The notes beneath the pieces were generated by a model, which had not been told where the DNA came from, searched no databases, and saw nothing but the letters and a program-made list of their open reading frames with translations. A program made the position numbers and the translations under genes. Below are positions 1 through 9,536 of a stretch of DNA of 64,000 nucleotides, piece by piece (the first letter of the stretch is position 1; each line of letters begins with the position of its first letter). The DNA is from Helicobacter burdigaliensis (lineage in GTDB: Bacteria > Campylobacterota > Campylobacteria > Campylobacterales > Helicobacteraceae), in NCBI RefSeq assembly GCF_003670295.1, contig NZ_QXJG01000006.1:17879-81878 (forward strand), in the 5' to 3' direction.

Positions 1-28
1 TTAGGTGAATTTGCTTTGATAAATTATA

Positions 29-35
29 AAAGGAG
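29..35 (+). promoter_or_regulatory. Shine-Dalgarno of the first gene
   Basis: AAAGGAG lies a few bases before the ATG at 40. It supports that start. The promoter must lie outside the window or in the first 28 bases, where none is clear. Confidence 0.6.
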
Positions 36-39
36 TTAA

Positions 40-1344
40 ATGTTATTAACTAATCCGGTTTTGGTATCTATTATTGTTATGGTGGTGCTATGTCTAGCCC
101 GATTAAATATTTTGCTAGCGATTTTAATTTCTGCTATGGTTGCAGGGGTTATGCATGGTTTTGGTTTTACACAGAGTATTGAGATACTTATCCAAGGAAT
201 GGCAGGGAATTTAAGCATTGCAATTAGTTATATTCTTTTAGGTGCGATAGCAGCGGCAATTTCAAGGAGTAATTTAACGAGTTTTTTTGTTTATTATGTA
301 GCAGAGTTTATTAAAGATAAAAGATTTATGCTCTGTTTAACAATTGCATTTTTTGCTTGTTTTTCACAAAATCTTATTCCAGTGCATATTGCATTTATTC
401 CTATTTTAATTCCGCCTCTTTTGCCTTTAATGAATAAGTTAAAAATTGATAGAAGAGCAGTTGCTTGTGCGCTTACTTTTGGTGTAAAGGCTCCTTATGT
501 TACCTTTAGTGTGGGATTTGGACTTATTTTTCATAATATCATTGTAGAAGAGTTGAATAAAAATAAGATTCCTGTAACTTTAGAAGATGTATCAAGTGTG
601 ATGTGGATAGGTGGGGCTAGTATGCTTTTGGGTTTGCTTTTAGCGATTTTTGTTTTTTATAGAAAGCCACGCGAATATCAAAATACTTTTTATGAAGAAA
701 ATGTAGCTCCTATTTTTGAAAAGCCTAAAATGCAAATGAGAGATTATGCGATTTTGCTAGGTGCGGTTGTGTGCTTTAGCGTGCAAATACCTACCCAAAA
801 TATTCCCCTTAGTGGTTTAGCGGGTTTAGTGGTTATGATAGCACTGGGTGGGATTAAATGGAGTGATGTAGATGAAGTGATGGAGGGCGGATTAAAGCTT
901 ATGGCTTTCATTGCCTTTATTATGCTTGCAGCAAAAGGTTATGCAGGGATTTTGGATCAAACAGGTGCAGTAAAAGAGCTTGTGAGTGCGGTGGCTTCTT
1001 TATCAGGTGGTAAGATTGGAGGGGCAATTATTATGCTTGTTGTGGGATTGCTTATCACTATGGGGATTGGAAGTTCATTTGGGACAATTCCAGTTATTGC
1101 AGTGATTTATTGCCCACTAGCTTTAGAGCTTGGATTTAGCAAAGAGGCTATTATTTTACTTGTTGGGATTGCAGGAGCATTAGGGGATGCAGGAAGTCCC
1201 GCATCAGATAGCACACTAGGACCTACTTCAGGCTTAAATACAGATTCACAACATAATCATATTTGGGATACTTGTGTGCCGACATTTTTGATGTATAATA
1301 TACCCCTTATGGTTTTTGGTGTGATAGGAGCACTTGTTTTATAA
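40..1344 (+). CDS. Na+/H+ antiporter family (NhaC-like) inner-membrane transporter
   Basis: The 434-residue protein is almost entirely hydrophobic, with roughly 10-12 predicted membrane segments. That fits secondary transporters of the Na+/H+ antiporter (NhaC/Pfam Na_H_antiporter) group, which exchange sodium for protons across the inner membrane. A polar stretch near the C-terminus (around residues 385-410, including GDAGSPASDSTLGPTSG) is typical of this group and may form the ion path. The ATG at 40 has a good Shine-Dalgarno. The next gene follows after 12 bases and is probably cotranscribed. The substrate is inferred from family only; a carboxylate or amino-acid transporter of the same superfamily cannot be excluded. 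Confidence 0.7.
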   Translation: MLLTNPVLVSIIVMVVLCLARLNILLAILISAMVAGVMHGFGFTQSIEILIQGMAGNLSIAISYILLGAIAAAISRSNLTSFFVYYVAEFIKDKRFMLCLTIAFFACFSQNLIPVHIAFIPILIPPLLPLMNKLKIDRRAVACALTFGVKAPYVTFSVGFGLIFHNIIVEELNKNKIPVTLEDVSSVMWIGGASMLLGLLLAIFVFYRKPREYQNTFYEENVAPIFEKPKMQMRDYAILLGAVVCFSVQIPTQNIPLSGLAGLVVMIALGGIKWSDVDEVMEGGLKLMAFIAFIMLAAKGYAGILDQTGAVKELVSAVASLSGGKIGGAIIMLVVGLLITMGIGSSFGTIPVIAVIYCPLALELGFSKEAIILLVGIAGALGDAGSPASDSTLGPTSGLNTDSQHNHIWDTCVPTFLMYNIPLMVFGVIGALVL

Positions 1345-1356
1345 AGGAGAGTTTAA

Positions 1357-2295
1357 ATGGATTATGCAAAAATAGCCAAAGAGGTTTTTGATATTGAATC
1401 AAAAGCGGTTTTGGAATTAACAGATTTATTAGATGAGAATTTTAATAAAGTGATTGATTGTGTATTAAATTTAAAGGGGCGTTTTGTAATTACAGGTATG
1501 GGAAAGTCAGGACATATTGGTGCTAAAATCGCTGCTACACTTGCAAGCACAGGGACTCCTAGTTTCTTTATGCATCCAGGTGAAGCACTACATGGGGATT
1601 TAGGAATGCTAAGAAGTGAAGATGCGCTTTTGGCAATTTCAAATTCAGGCGAAAGTGAAGAGATTTTACGCCTCATTCCTGCCATTAAACGCCGTAAAAT
1701 TACTTTAATTTCTATGAGTGGAAATCCAAATTCCACTTTGGCAAAAAAAGGGGATTATTTTTTAAATGTTGCAGTCAAACAAGAAGCTTGTCCTTTGCAA
1801 CTTGCACCCACTTCTTCTACAACAGCTACTTTAGCTATGGGAGATGCTATTGCAGTGGCTTTAATGAAAGCAAGGAGATTTAAACCAGAAGATTTTGCAC
1901 TTTTTCACCCTGGAGGCAGTTTAGGACGCAAACTTCTTACAAAGGTAGAAGATATTATGGTGAGTGAAAATCTACCTTTGGTTAGTTTAGATACTCCTTT
2001 TAAACAAGTAATTAGCGAGATGACAAGCAAAAAGCTTGGAGTGTGTTTGGTGGTGGAAAATGAAAAACTTTTAGGGATTATTACAGATGGGGATTTAAGA
2101 CGTGCACTTATGGGGGAGGATTATAAAATAAGCGCTAAAGATATGATGAGTAAAAATCCAAAGACTATACAAAAAGATGTGATGGCAACAGATGCAGAGC
2201 AATATATGATGGAAAATAAAATCAAAGAATTGGTGGTTATGCAAGGGGAAAAAATAGCAGGTATCTTGCAGATTTATGAGATTGGCAAGATCTAA
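1357..2295 (+). CDS. kdsD: D-arabinose 5-phosphate isomerase, KdsD/KpsF family
   Basis: This cytoplasmic enzyme converts ribulose 5-phosphate to arabinose 5-phosphate, the first step towards KDO for lipopolysaccharide. The SIS sugar-isomerase domain spans about residues 30-190: GMGKSGH at 47-53, then the HPGEALHGDLGM and NSGESEE segments that bind the sugar phosphate. Two CBS domains follow, the first with IITDGDLRRAL near residues 241-251. The length of 312 is close to the usual 310-330. AAAGGAG precedes the ATG. It is not next to other LPS genes. The function is well supported by the full-length domain match. Confidence 0.92.
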   Translation: MDYAKIAKEVFDIESKAVLELTDLLDENFNKVIDCVLNLKGRFVITGMGKSGHIGAKIAATLASTGTPSFFMHPGEALHGDLGMLRSEDALLAISNSGESEEILRLIPAIKRRKITLISMSGNPNSTLAKKGDYFLNVAVKQEACPLQLAPTSSTTATLAMGDAIAVALMKARRFKPEDFALFHPGGSLGRKLLTKVEDIMVSENLPLVSLDTPFKQVISEMTSKKLGVCLVVENEKLLGIITDGDLRRALMGEDYKISAKDMMSKNPKTIQKDVMATDAEQYMMENKIKELVVMQGEKIAGILQIYEIGKI

Positions 2296-2310
2296 AAGAT
2301 AGGGGCTTTT

Positions 2311-4131
2311 ATGCGTGTAATTTTAAGAGTTTTTGGTATTTTTTGTTTGCTTTGTAGTGTTGTGTTTGGGGATACTTATAGTGCAAGTGCATTTGCAATC
2401 AATGGAGAAGTAAAATATAAGGATTTAAAGGCATTTGATTATGTAAATGTGAATGCTAAAAAGGGCGGACATATCAAAAAAGCAGCCATTGGAACTTATG
2501 ATAGTTTTTATAATTTTTTGCTTAAAGGTACTCCAGCAGAGGGTTTAGAACTCCTTTATGATACTTTAATGGTGCGATCTTTAGATGAGCCTAGTAGTCA
2601 ATATGGACTGATAGCCAAACAGATTCAAAGAGCGAGTGATAATAGCTTTGTGATTTTTCATCTTGATCCAAAGGCACGCTTTAATGATGGTAAAGAAGTG
2701 AGTGCTTTTGATGTGGAATTTAGCTTTAATCTCATTGCTAGAGGAGATAATCCTATCACAAGTAGATATTATAAAGATATTAAAGAAGTGATTGTGGTGG
2801 ATAAATATACTATTAGATTTAATTTTTCTAATAGCCAAAATAGGGAATTAGCTTTAATTTTAGGGGATTTGCCTATATTGCCAAAACATTATTATGAAAA
2901 CAAAGATTTAAATAAAAACTCTTTGCTTATGCCACTTGGTAGTGGTCCTTACACCCTAGAAAGCTATGAAGCAGGACGCACACTTACTTACAAAAGAGTA
3001 GAAAATTATTGGGCTAAAGATCATCCAACAAGAATCGGATATTTTAATTTTGATAGGATTAGTATTGATTATTATAAAGATGATGCGGTGGCATTAGAGG
3101 CTTTTAAAGCAGGAAGATATGATTATCGCTTAGAAATGAGTGCAAAAAATTGGGCAAAGGGTTATGAGGGGAATGCACTAAAAAGTGGTGCGATTAAAAA
3201 GCAAGAAAGCGTGCATATGTTGCCTAGTGGTATGCAGGGTTTTGTGTTTAATTTAAGAAAACCTATTTTTGCAGATATTAGAGTAAGAGAAGCTTTGAGC
3301 TTAGCATTTGATTTTGAATGGAGCAATAAGAATCTTTTTTTTAATCAATACACAAGGACTAAAAGCTATTTTGATAATTCCGAGTTTGCAAGTGTTGGGA
3401 TACCCTTAGGAGAGGAATTAAAAGTTTTGCAAGATTATAAAGATAAATTACCACAAGAGCTTTTTGGTGAATCTTTTACTTTGCCTAGCGCCAAAGGAGA
3501 TGGAAATAATAGAGAAAATCTTAAAAAAGCTCAAGAGCTTTTAAAGCAAAGTGGTTTTGTTTTTAAAAATGGCAAACTTTATAAGGATAACAAACCTTTT
3601 GTATTTGAATTGCTTTTAGTGAGTCCTGCAATGGAGAGGGTGGCTGTGCCTTATGCTAAAAACTTGCAAAGGCTTGGAGTGGAGATGAAAATAAGAGTGG
3701 TGGATTTAAGCCAGTATTTAACGCGTTTAAATAATTTTGAATACGATATGATAGTCGCGGTATTTCCACAAAGTCTTTCACCCGGAAATGAGCAAAGTTT
3801 CTTTTGGGGTTCAAAGAGTGCAGATGAAAAAGGAAGTAGAAATTACGCAGGGATTAAAAATGAAGTAGTTGATTCTCTTATAGAAAAGATTATCAAAGCA
3901 AAAAGTTATCAAGAGCTTGTTACTTATACAAGGGCACTTGATAGGGTTCTTTTATGGGGGTATTATGTGATTCCACATTTTCACAACAAAGCTTTTAGAA
4001 TGGCATATTGGGACTTTTTAGAGCATCCTGCTATTATGCCTATTTATGATATTGGATTTGATACTTGGTGGTTTAATGAAAGTAAGTATCAAGAACTTAT
4101 TAAAAAATATCCCTCTCTTAGAAAAAATTAA
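2311..4131 (+). CDS. yejA: Periplasmic oligopeptide-binding protein, YejA-like (SBP family 5)
   Basis: This is the solute-binding component of an oligopeptide ABC importer. The first ~20 residues are a signal peptide (hydrophobic FGIFCLLCSVVFG, then D-T). The mature part has the family-5 extracellular solute-binding fold, with the GGHIKKAAIGTYDSFYNF opening typical of the YejA branch. The C-terminus carries an aromatic ligand-pocket segment (DIGFDTWWF). At 606 residues it matches YejA (about 600). The stop overlaps the yejB start in TAATG, so translation is likely coupled. In E. coli the Yej system also takes up microcin C. In H. pylori the equivalent genes were labelled as an Opp/Dpp system. 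Confidence 0.85.
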   Translation: MRVILRVFGIFCLLCSVVFGDTYSASAFAINGEVKYKDLKAFDYVNVNAKKGGHIKKAAIGTYDSFYNFLLKGTPAEGLELLYDTLMVRSLDEPSSQYGLIAKQIQRASDNSFVIFHLDPKARFNDGKEVSAFDVEFSFNLIARGDNPITSRYYKDIKEVIVVDKYTIRFNFSNSQNRELALILGDLPILPKHYYENKDLNKNSLLMPLGSGPYTLESYEAGRTLTYKRVENYWAKDHPTRIGYFNFDRISIDYYKDDAVALEAFKAGRYDYRLEMSAKNWAKGYEGNALKSGAIKKQESVHMLPSGMQGFVFNLRKPIFADIRVREALSLAFDFEWSNKNLFFNQYTRTKSYFDNSEFASVGIPLGEELKVLQDYKDKLPQELFGESFTLPSAKGDGNNRENLKKAQELLKQSGFVFKNGKLYKDNKPFVFELLLVSPAMERVAVPYAKNLQRLGVEMKIRVVDLSQYLTRLNNFEYDMIVAVFPQSLSPGNEQSFFWGSKSADEKGSRNYAGIKNEVVDSLIEKIIKAKSYQELVTYTRALDRVLLWGYYVIPHFHNKAFRMAYWDFLEHPAIMPIYDIGFDTWWFNESKYQELIKKYPSLRKN

Positions 4132-5177
4132 TGGGAAGCTATTTATTAAAACGCCTAATCCTCATTATCCCCACATTGCTTGGGATTATGACGCTTAATT
4201 TTTTCATTATTCAGTTAGCACCCGGTGGTCCTATAGAGCAAATGATGGCAAAAATAGAGCATAGCAATTTATCTAGTGAAGTGGCACAAGGAGGTTTTAG
4301 GTTTAAAAATGAGGGTATTAATGAGGAGTTAATAGAGAAAATTAAGCAAATGTATGGCTTTGATAAGCCACTTTTAGAGCGATATGTTTTAATGCTTAAA
4401 AATTATTTACTTTTTGATTTTGGGGAGAGTTTTTATAAAAATCAATCCGTAATTAGCCTAATAGTAGAAAAATTGCCCGTATCCATAACTTTGGGGCTTT
4501 GGAGCACACTTTTAATTTATTTTATTTCTATTCCTTTAGGGATTAAAAAAGCAATCAATAATGGAAGTCCTTTTGATGTAGCAACAAGCACGATGATAGT
4601 AATTGGCAATGCAATTCCTACATTTTTATTTGCTTTGGTGCTTATTATTTTGTTTGCAGGGGGGAGTTATTTTAATTTTTTTCCTTTGCGAGGTATTGTG
4701 AGTGATAATTTTGAAAGCTTAGGGCTTTTGGAGAAGATTAAGGATTATTTATGGCATATTACATTGCCAGTTATTTCTCTTAGCATTGGAGGATTTGCAA
4801 CTTTAACCTTGCTTGTTAAAAATTCTTTTTTAGAAGAGGGTTCTAAACAATATGTAAAACTAGCACTCTCTAAAGGCTTAAGTCAAAGACAAGTTTTGTA
4901 TCGCCATATTTTTAGAAATGCAATGCTTTTAATTTTAGCTTCTATCCCCTCAGCACTTTTGGGGGTTTTGCTCACAGGATCGCTTTTAGTAGAAATCATC
5001 TTTTCTTTAGATGGACTTGGGCTTTTAGGATATGAGGCGATTATTAGCAGAGATTATCCAGTGATTTTTGGAAGCTTGTATATTTTTACACTTTTGGGGC
5101 TTGTTGTAAATGTGATTAGTGATTTAGTCTATCATTTAGTAGATCCTAGAATCAGGTTTAGTGGGGTGGAGCAATGA
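4131..5177 (+). CDS. yejB: Oligopeptide ABC transporter permease YejB
   Basis: This inner-membrane permease is one half of the YejBE channel. The protein has 348 residues, about six membrane segments, and starts with the LLKRLILIIPTLLGIMTLNF segment seen in DppB/OppB/YejB proteins. The cytoplasmic EAA-type loop that contacts the ATPase appears near residues 235-260 (YVKLALSKGLSQRQVLYRHI). Extra sequence after the first membrane segment (about residues 35-70) is typical of YejB. The start lies in TAATG shared with yejA and the end in ATGA shared with yejE. Confidence 0.87.
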   Translation: MGSYLLKRLILIIPTLLGIMTLNFFIIQLAPGGPIEQMMAKIEHSNLSSEVAQGGFRFKNEGINEELIEKIKQMYGFDKPLLERYVLMLKNYLLFDFGESFYKNQSVISLIVEKLPVSITLGLWSTLLIYFISIPLGIKKAINNGSPFDVATSTMIVIGNAIPTFLFALVLIILFAGGSYFNFFPLRGIVSDNFESLGLLEKIKDYLWHITLPVISLSIGGFATLTLLVKNSFLEEGSKQYVKLALSKGLSQRQVLYRHIFRNAMLLILASIPSALLGVLLTGSLLVEIIFSLDGLGLLGYEAIISRDYPVIFGSLYIFTLLGLVVNVISDLVYHLVDPRIRFSGVEQ

Positions 5178-6181
5178 AAATAGCAAGTAGAAAATTTAAA
5201 GTTTTTAAGGCAAATAAAAGGGCTTATATTTCATTAATAATTTTTATTTTTCTTCTATTGGTTTGTATTTTTGCACCCTTTATTGCAAACAATAAGCCTT
5301 TGTATGTGTTTTATAAGGGTGAGAGTTATTTTCCTATTTTTAAAGTTTATCCAGAAGTAACTTTTGGAGGAGATTTTTTAAGCGAGACAAACTACAAAGA
5401 TTCCTATATTGTAGAGAAAATTAAAGAAAATGGCTTTATGCTTATGCCACTTATTCCTTATAGTTATGAGAGTGTAAATTATTCTCTTTCTTCCCCTCCG
5501 CCTAGTCCTCCAAGTTTGGATAATTTTCTAGGCACAGATGATTTAGGAAGAGATGTTTTGGCAAGATTGATTTATGGCTTGCAAACCTCTATTGTTTTTG
5601 CATTGATTTTGGGGGTAATTAGCTCAATTTTGGGTTTTATTATAGGTGCGATTTGCGGATATTATGGAGGTAGGGTGGATTTAGGCTTGCAAAGATTGAT
5701 AGAGATTTGGAGTGGAATGCCTATTTTATTTGTTTTGATTATACTTTCTAGCCTTTTAGAGCCTACTTTTTGGACGATTTTATTTGTAGTTTTGCTTTTT
5801 TCTTGGATTGCTTTAGTCCCTTTTGTGCGGGCAGAGTTTTTAAAGATTAGAAATTTAGATTATGTGAAGGCTGCTAGAATTATGGGTGCAAGTAATTTTA
5901 GGATTATTTTTGTGCATATTTTGCCTAATGCACTGATTTCTACCCTCACATTTTTTCCTTTTATTTTATGTGGGAGTATCACTACTTTAGCATCTTTAGA
6001 TTTTTTGGGCTTAGGATTACCGCCCCCTAGTGCGAGTTTAGGGGAGTTGCTCTCACAAGGCAGAAACAATCTTAATGCGCCTTGGCTTACACTAAGCGGA
6101 TTTTTTGCATTAAGTATTCTTTTAAGCCTTTTGGTGTTTATTGGAGAGGGGTTAAGAGATGCTTTTAAGGGGGGAAAATGA
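5174..6181 (+). CDS. yejE: Oligopeptide ABC transporter permease YejE
   Basis: This is the second permease of the Yej importer (335 residues). An N-terminal membrane segment (about residues 18-40) is followed by a periplasmic insert with the repeated-proline segment SPPPSPPSLDNFLGTDDLGR, then the permease core. The LGTDDLGRDV motif marks the DppC/OppC/YejE group. The EAA loop reads DYVKAARIMGASNFRIIF around residues 228-245, and the core closes with SLDFLGLGLPPPSASLGELL. The start overlaps yejB by 4 bases (ATGA) and the end overlaps yejF by 4 bases, indicating one operon. Confidence 0.87.
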   Translation: MKIASRKFKVFKANKRAYISLIIFIFLLLVCIFAPFIANNKPLYVFYKGESYFPIFKVYPEVTFGGDFLSETNYKDSYIVEKIKENGFMLMPLIPYSYESVNYSLSSPPPSPPSLDNFLGTDDLGRDVLARLIYGLQTSIVFALILGVISSILGFIIGAICGYYGGRVDLGLQRLIEIWSGMPILFVLIILSSLLEPTFWTILFVVLLFSWIALVPFVRAEFLKIRNLDYVKAARIMGASNFRIIFVHILPNALISTLTFFPFILCGSITTLASLDFLGLGLPPPSASLGELLSQGRNNLNAPWLTLSGFFALSILLSLLVFIGEGLRDAFKGGK

Positions 6182-7743
6182 GTGAGATTCTAAGCTTTTG
6201 TAATTTTTCTTTGAATTTAGGCGATTTTGCTTTGAAAAATATTAATTTTGCTTTAAAAAAAGGAGAAATTTTAGGGATAGTAGGGCAATCAGGAAGTGGA
6301 AAATCGCTTCTTTCTTATGCGCTTTTGGGTTTTATAAAAGATTATAAAGAAAAAAAAGGAGAGATATTTTTAAAAGGAGAAAAGCTGGAGATTGATAATG
6401 AAAAGAAAATGCAGTTTTTACGCGGAAGAAAAATAGCCTATATCTTTCAAGAGCCTTTAAGTGCGTTAAATCCACTTCAAAAGATTAGAAAACAAATACA
6501 AGAGAGCATTAATATAGATAAAAAACTTTTTCTTAATGCATTCAATGAACGCACTTTGGAGCTAATAAAATTGGTAAAGCTAGAAGAAAAGGAGCTAGAT
6601 AAATATCCTTATGAATTAAGTGGAGGGCAAAGGCAAAGGGTATGTATTGCCATAGCCTTAGCTAAAAATCCTGAAATTTTAATCGCAGATGAGCCAACCA
6701 CGGCTCTAGATGCAACCACACAAGAAGAGATTATTAAGCTTTTAAAACAAATGCAACAAAAACTTAATCTAAGCATTATTTTTATCAGCCATAATCTTGG
6801 TGTTATCTCTCAAATTTCTCAAAATATTCTAGTTTTAAAAGATGGAGAAATCATAGAAAAAGGAGATTGCAAAGAAGTTTTTAAAAATCCTAAACACCCC
6901 TTTTCACAAGAGCTTTTGGCAACTTTAAATATTGAATTTAAAGAAAAGAGTGATTATCAAGAAGAGATATTAAAAGCCAAGGAATTTTGTGTTAGCTATG
7001 TGCTTAAAAGGAATTTTTTAGGCAGGATTCAAAAAGAATTTGTAGCTTTAAAGCCTCTTAGCTTTACTTTAAAAAAAGGAGAATCTTTAGGGATTATTGG
7101 AGAATCAGGAAGTGGGAAAAGTTCTTTGGCTAATGCACTTGTTAGGCTTATAGAAGCAAAAGGGGAGTTAGAGATTTTAGGAGAAAATTTTTTAAAGCTT
7201 AAAGGCAAGACATTGCAAAAAATGCGTCTAAATCTTCAGATGATTTTACAAGATCCAAATTCCTCGCTAAACCCTAAAAAAACAATTTATGAGATTATTA
7301 TAGAGGGTTTAAAAATACATAATATTAAAGAAAATTATCTTAAAGTTGCTAAAAAAGCACTTTTAGAAGTGGGATTAGATGAGGGGTATTTATACCGCTA
7401 TCCTAGCGAATTAAGTGGGGGACAAAGGCAAAGGATAAGTATTGCAAGAGTGCTTGTTTTAAAGCCAAAAATTTTAATCTTAGATGAGCCAACAAGCGCG
7501 CTTGATAAATTTACTCAAGCACAAATTTTAAAATTATTGCTAAAATTAGCAAAAATACATAAATTAAGCTATATTTGTATTAGCCATGATTTGAATGTTA
7601 TCGCTCAAATGTGTGAAAAAGTGATTGTGTTAAAAAGAGGGGAAGTTGTAGCAAAGGGGGAAACCAAAGAAATATTTACAAAGCAAAAGGATGCCTATAT
7701 TCAAAATTTGCTGGAAGCTTTTAGGTTTGATAGGGGGCTTTAA
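6178..7743 (+). CDS. yejF: Oligopeptide ABC transporter ATPase YejF (two fused ATPase domains)
   Basis: This is the cytoplasmic energising subunit for YejBE. Two ABC ATPase domains lie in one 521-residue chain, as in E. coli YejF. Domain 1 has Walker A GQSGSGKS (36-43), signature LSGGQRQRV and Walker B LIADEPTTALD. Domain 2 has Walker A GESGSGKS, a second LSGGQRQR and LILDEPTSALD. Both copies look catalytically intact. The gene is the last of the yejABEF overlap chain; the SNase-like gene begins one base after its stop codon. Confidence 0.92.
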   Translation: MSEILSFCNFSLNLGDFALKNINFALKKGEILGIVGQSGSGKSLLSYALLGFIKDYKEKKGEIFLKGEKLEIDNEKKMQFLRGRKIAYIFQEPLSALNPLQKIRKQIQESINIDKKLFLNAFNERTLELIKLVKLEEKELDKYPYELSGGQRQRVCIAIALAKNPEILIADEPTTALDATTQEEIIKLLKQMQQKLNLSIIFISHNLGVISQISQNILVLKDGEIIEKGDCKEVFKNPKHPFSQELLATLNIEFKEKSDYQEEILKAKEFCVSYVLKRNFLGRIQKEFVALKPLSFTLKKGESLGIIGESGSGKSSLANALVRLIEAKGELEILGENFLKLKGKTLQKMRLNLQMILQDPNSSLNPKKTIYEIIIEGLKIHNIKENYLKVAKKALLEVGLDEGYLYRYPSELSGGQRQRISIARVLVLKPKILILDEPTSALDKFTQAQILKLLLKLAKIHKLSYICISHDLNVIAQMCEKVIVLKRGEVVAKGETKEIFTKQKDAYIQNLLEAFRFDRGL

Positions 7744-7744
7744 A

Positions 7745-8290
7745 ATGAAAAAGATATTTTTAGTCTTTTTGATTGTATCTTGCATAGGAGTTTTTTCTTA
7801 TGTGGCACCTTTAAATTTTCAAGTCCTTTTAAAACATATCTACGCACCCACTTTATTTAGTGTATATTCTAAAGATGCAGGAATGCTTTATTGTCAGCTT
7901 TATGGTGTGGCTGAAGTGAGTAAAGAGTTTAAAGGAGATGGGTGTGAGGTTTCCAAAAAAAGCGTTAAAGAAATGCGACATTTTGCGCTCACCTATACGC
8001 AAAATAAGATTTTTTTAGAACAGCAATATAGGGTAGGTTATGTAAAGGGATGGTGTTTTTTACAAAATGGAGGGAATCTTTTTAATTATGAGATTGTGCG
8101 TGATGGCTATGCGGTGGTGCAACATTTTGATACCACAGCAGATACGCAAGGTGTAATGGCGGATTTAGAAGAGTTAGAAGCCATAGCAAGAGAGGAGAAA
8201 AGGGGTTTATGGAAAGAATGGGAAAAAGAGATGAATTGCCTAAAAGTTACACTAGGAGCAATCGCTAAGGAGCAAATTCCTAAGGAGTAA
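7745..8290 (+). CDS. Exported staphylococcal-nuclease-like protein, probably catalytically altered
   Basis: The ATG at 7745 starts a signal-anchor sequence (KKIFLVFLIVSCIGVFSYVA); an open frame extends 18 codons upstream into yejF but would spoil this signal, so the short start is chosen. The 181-residue protein keeps SNase landmarks: a CQLYGVAE segment in place of RLxGIxxPE, then VRDGYAVV and the C-terminal EEKRGLWK block. The arginine of the first motif (Arg35 in staphylococcal nuclease) appears to be missing, so nuclease activity is doubtful. The extra cysteines at about residues 38, 50 and 84 could form disulphides after export. The 3' end overlaps lnt on the other strand by 11 bases. Role unknown. 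Confidence 0.65.
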   Translation: MKKIFLVFLIVSCIGVFSYVAPLNFQVLLKHIYAPTLFSVYSKDAGMLYCQLYGVAEVSKEFKGDGCEVSKKSVKEMRHFALTYTQNKIFLEQQYRVGYVKGWCFLQNGGNLFNYEIVRDGYAVVQHFDTTADTQGVMADLEELEAIAREEKRGLWKEWEKEMNCLKVTLGAIAKEQIPKE

Positions 8291-9536
8291 GAGTAAAATT
8301 AGGAGAAAAATTGCTAGAATGGTAAATGGTTGTGCCATAGTTTTTAGCAAAATACTGCATTAAAAGCTTTTGAAGTGTGGGTTCTATGCTAGGATAAAAC
8401 CATGCATTGTTGCTAATGGCGATTAAAAAAGGTGGGGAGTTTTTATAGTATTCTTCGCGTGTGGCTTCATAACAAATTGCAATATTAAAGGGTATATTGT
8501 CAATTTTTGTGCTATTAAAAGTAGTGTTTTTAGATGTGCTAAAATCTTCTCCCCCCTTAAAAAAAGTTTGATTAATCCATTTGGCAAGAGGAGAAGGGAG
8601 GGGTATTTTCTCTCCAAAGGGGACTAAGATAGTTTTATCAAAAACTTGCATTTGTCCTTTATTGAAGAGATAGGCACTATTAAAGGTTTGCTCCTCTTTG
8701 CTTTTTAATGCACCCGTTAAAATAATAATATTTTGACTAAGAACTTTCAAATCTTTAAGCAAATTAGGATAAAGATTAAGGGTTAAAGGAAAAGTAGTTT
8801 CTGGCAAGATTACCACATCATAGCCTTCATTTATGGCAAGTTTTATGTGGTTAAAGTTTGTCTCTATGTGTGAGGCTAGATTGTCCTTATCCCATTTTTT
8901 ATCTTGAGGGATAGAGGTTTGAAGAGTTTTAATTTTTAAATGTGAAAATGTGGGGGATTTTGTAAGGTTTAGGCTTGAATTTCCTAAAAGAATCAAAGAA
9001 GCTATCAAAAAGATTCCGCTTAATTTATAATTTCTTTCTTGAAACATTTTTTGTGTGATAATAATGATTAAACAAATGCAAAAAAGTATGCTTTTAGAGG
9101 GCTCAAAATAGCTTGTAGTGAGTATGAGCTCTGGGATAAACCAGTTAAATGAAAAAGGGTGCAAAAAGCTTACAAAAATGAGCGTTAAAGTGCGGTAAAA
9201 TGGATTTTTAAACAGGCACATAAGGTAAAAAATAATCCCATAAACTAAAGCAATAAATAGGATAATCAAAGGAATAAGAAAACTAAGATCATAATATCTA
9301 AAGCTAAGTCCTATCCAATAAAACCAAAAAACTCCTATCAAAGCACCACAAATAAATGCTCCAAACCTTTTGAGATTAAAATAAAAAGCAATCGCAACAA
9401 GGGTAAATAGGGTAGAAAAAATAGGGGAATTATAGCCTTTTAAAAAATGCTCCCAATAAATAAAAGCACTAAAAAAAATGGCACAAAGAAGAGGGGGGAG
9501 CAAAGCTTGAATGCTTAAATTTCTAAAAGTTTTCAT
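8280..9536 (-). CDS. lnt: Apolipoprotein N-acyltransferase
   Basis: The enzyme adds the third acyl chain to lipoproteins at the outer face of the inner membrane. The N-terminal ~190 residues hold six or more membrane segments. The rest is a nitrilase-type domain with the expected triad: Glu246 in LPETTFP, Lys301 in KTILVPFGE and Cys355 in ICYEA. The length of 418 is a little short compared with the 500 of E. coli but normal for Helicobacter. Its ATG follows the yajQ stop codon with no gap, so the two are cotranscribed. H. pylori keeps lnt next to the cvpA-lysS-glyA block, as here. Confidence 0.9.
   Translation of the reverse strand: MKTFRNLSIQALLPPLLCAIFFSAFIYWEHFLKGYNSPIFSTLFTLVAIAFYFNLKRFGAFICGALIGVFWFYWIGLSFRYYDLSFLIPLIILFIALVYGIIFYLMCLFKNPFYRTLTLIFVSFLHPFSFNWFIPELILTTSYFEPSKSILFCICLIIIITQKMFQERNYKLSGIFLIASLILLGNSSLNLTKSPTFSHLKIKTLQTSIPQDKKWDKDNLASHIETNFNHIKLAINEGYDVVILPETTFPLTLNLYPNLLKDLKVLSQNIIILTGALKSKEEQTFNSAYLFNKGQMQVFDKTILVPFGEKIPLPSPLAKWINQTFFKGGEDFSTSKNTTFNSTKIDNIPFNIAICYEATREEYYKNSPPFLIAISNNAWFYPSIEPTLQKLLMQYFAKNYGTTIYHSSNFSPNFTLTP

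Noticed and set aside
7691..7744. 18-codon N-terminal extension of the SNase-like gene
   Set aside because: It lies inside yejF and would bury the signal sequence; the ATG at 7745 is better.
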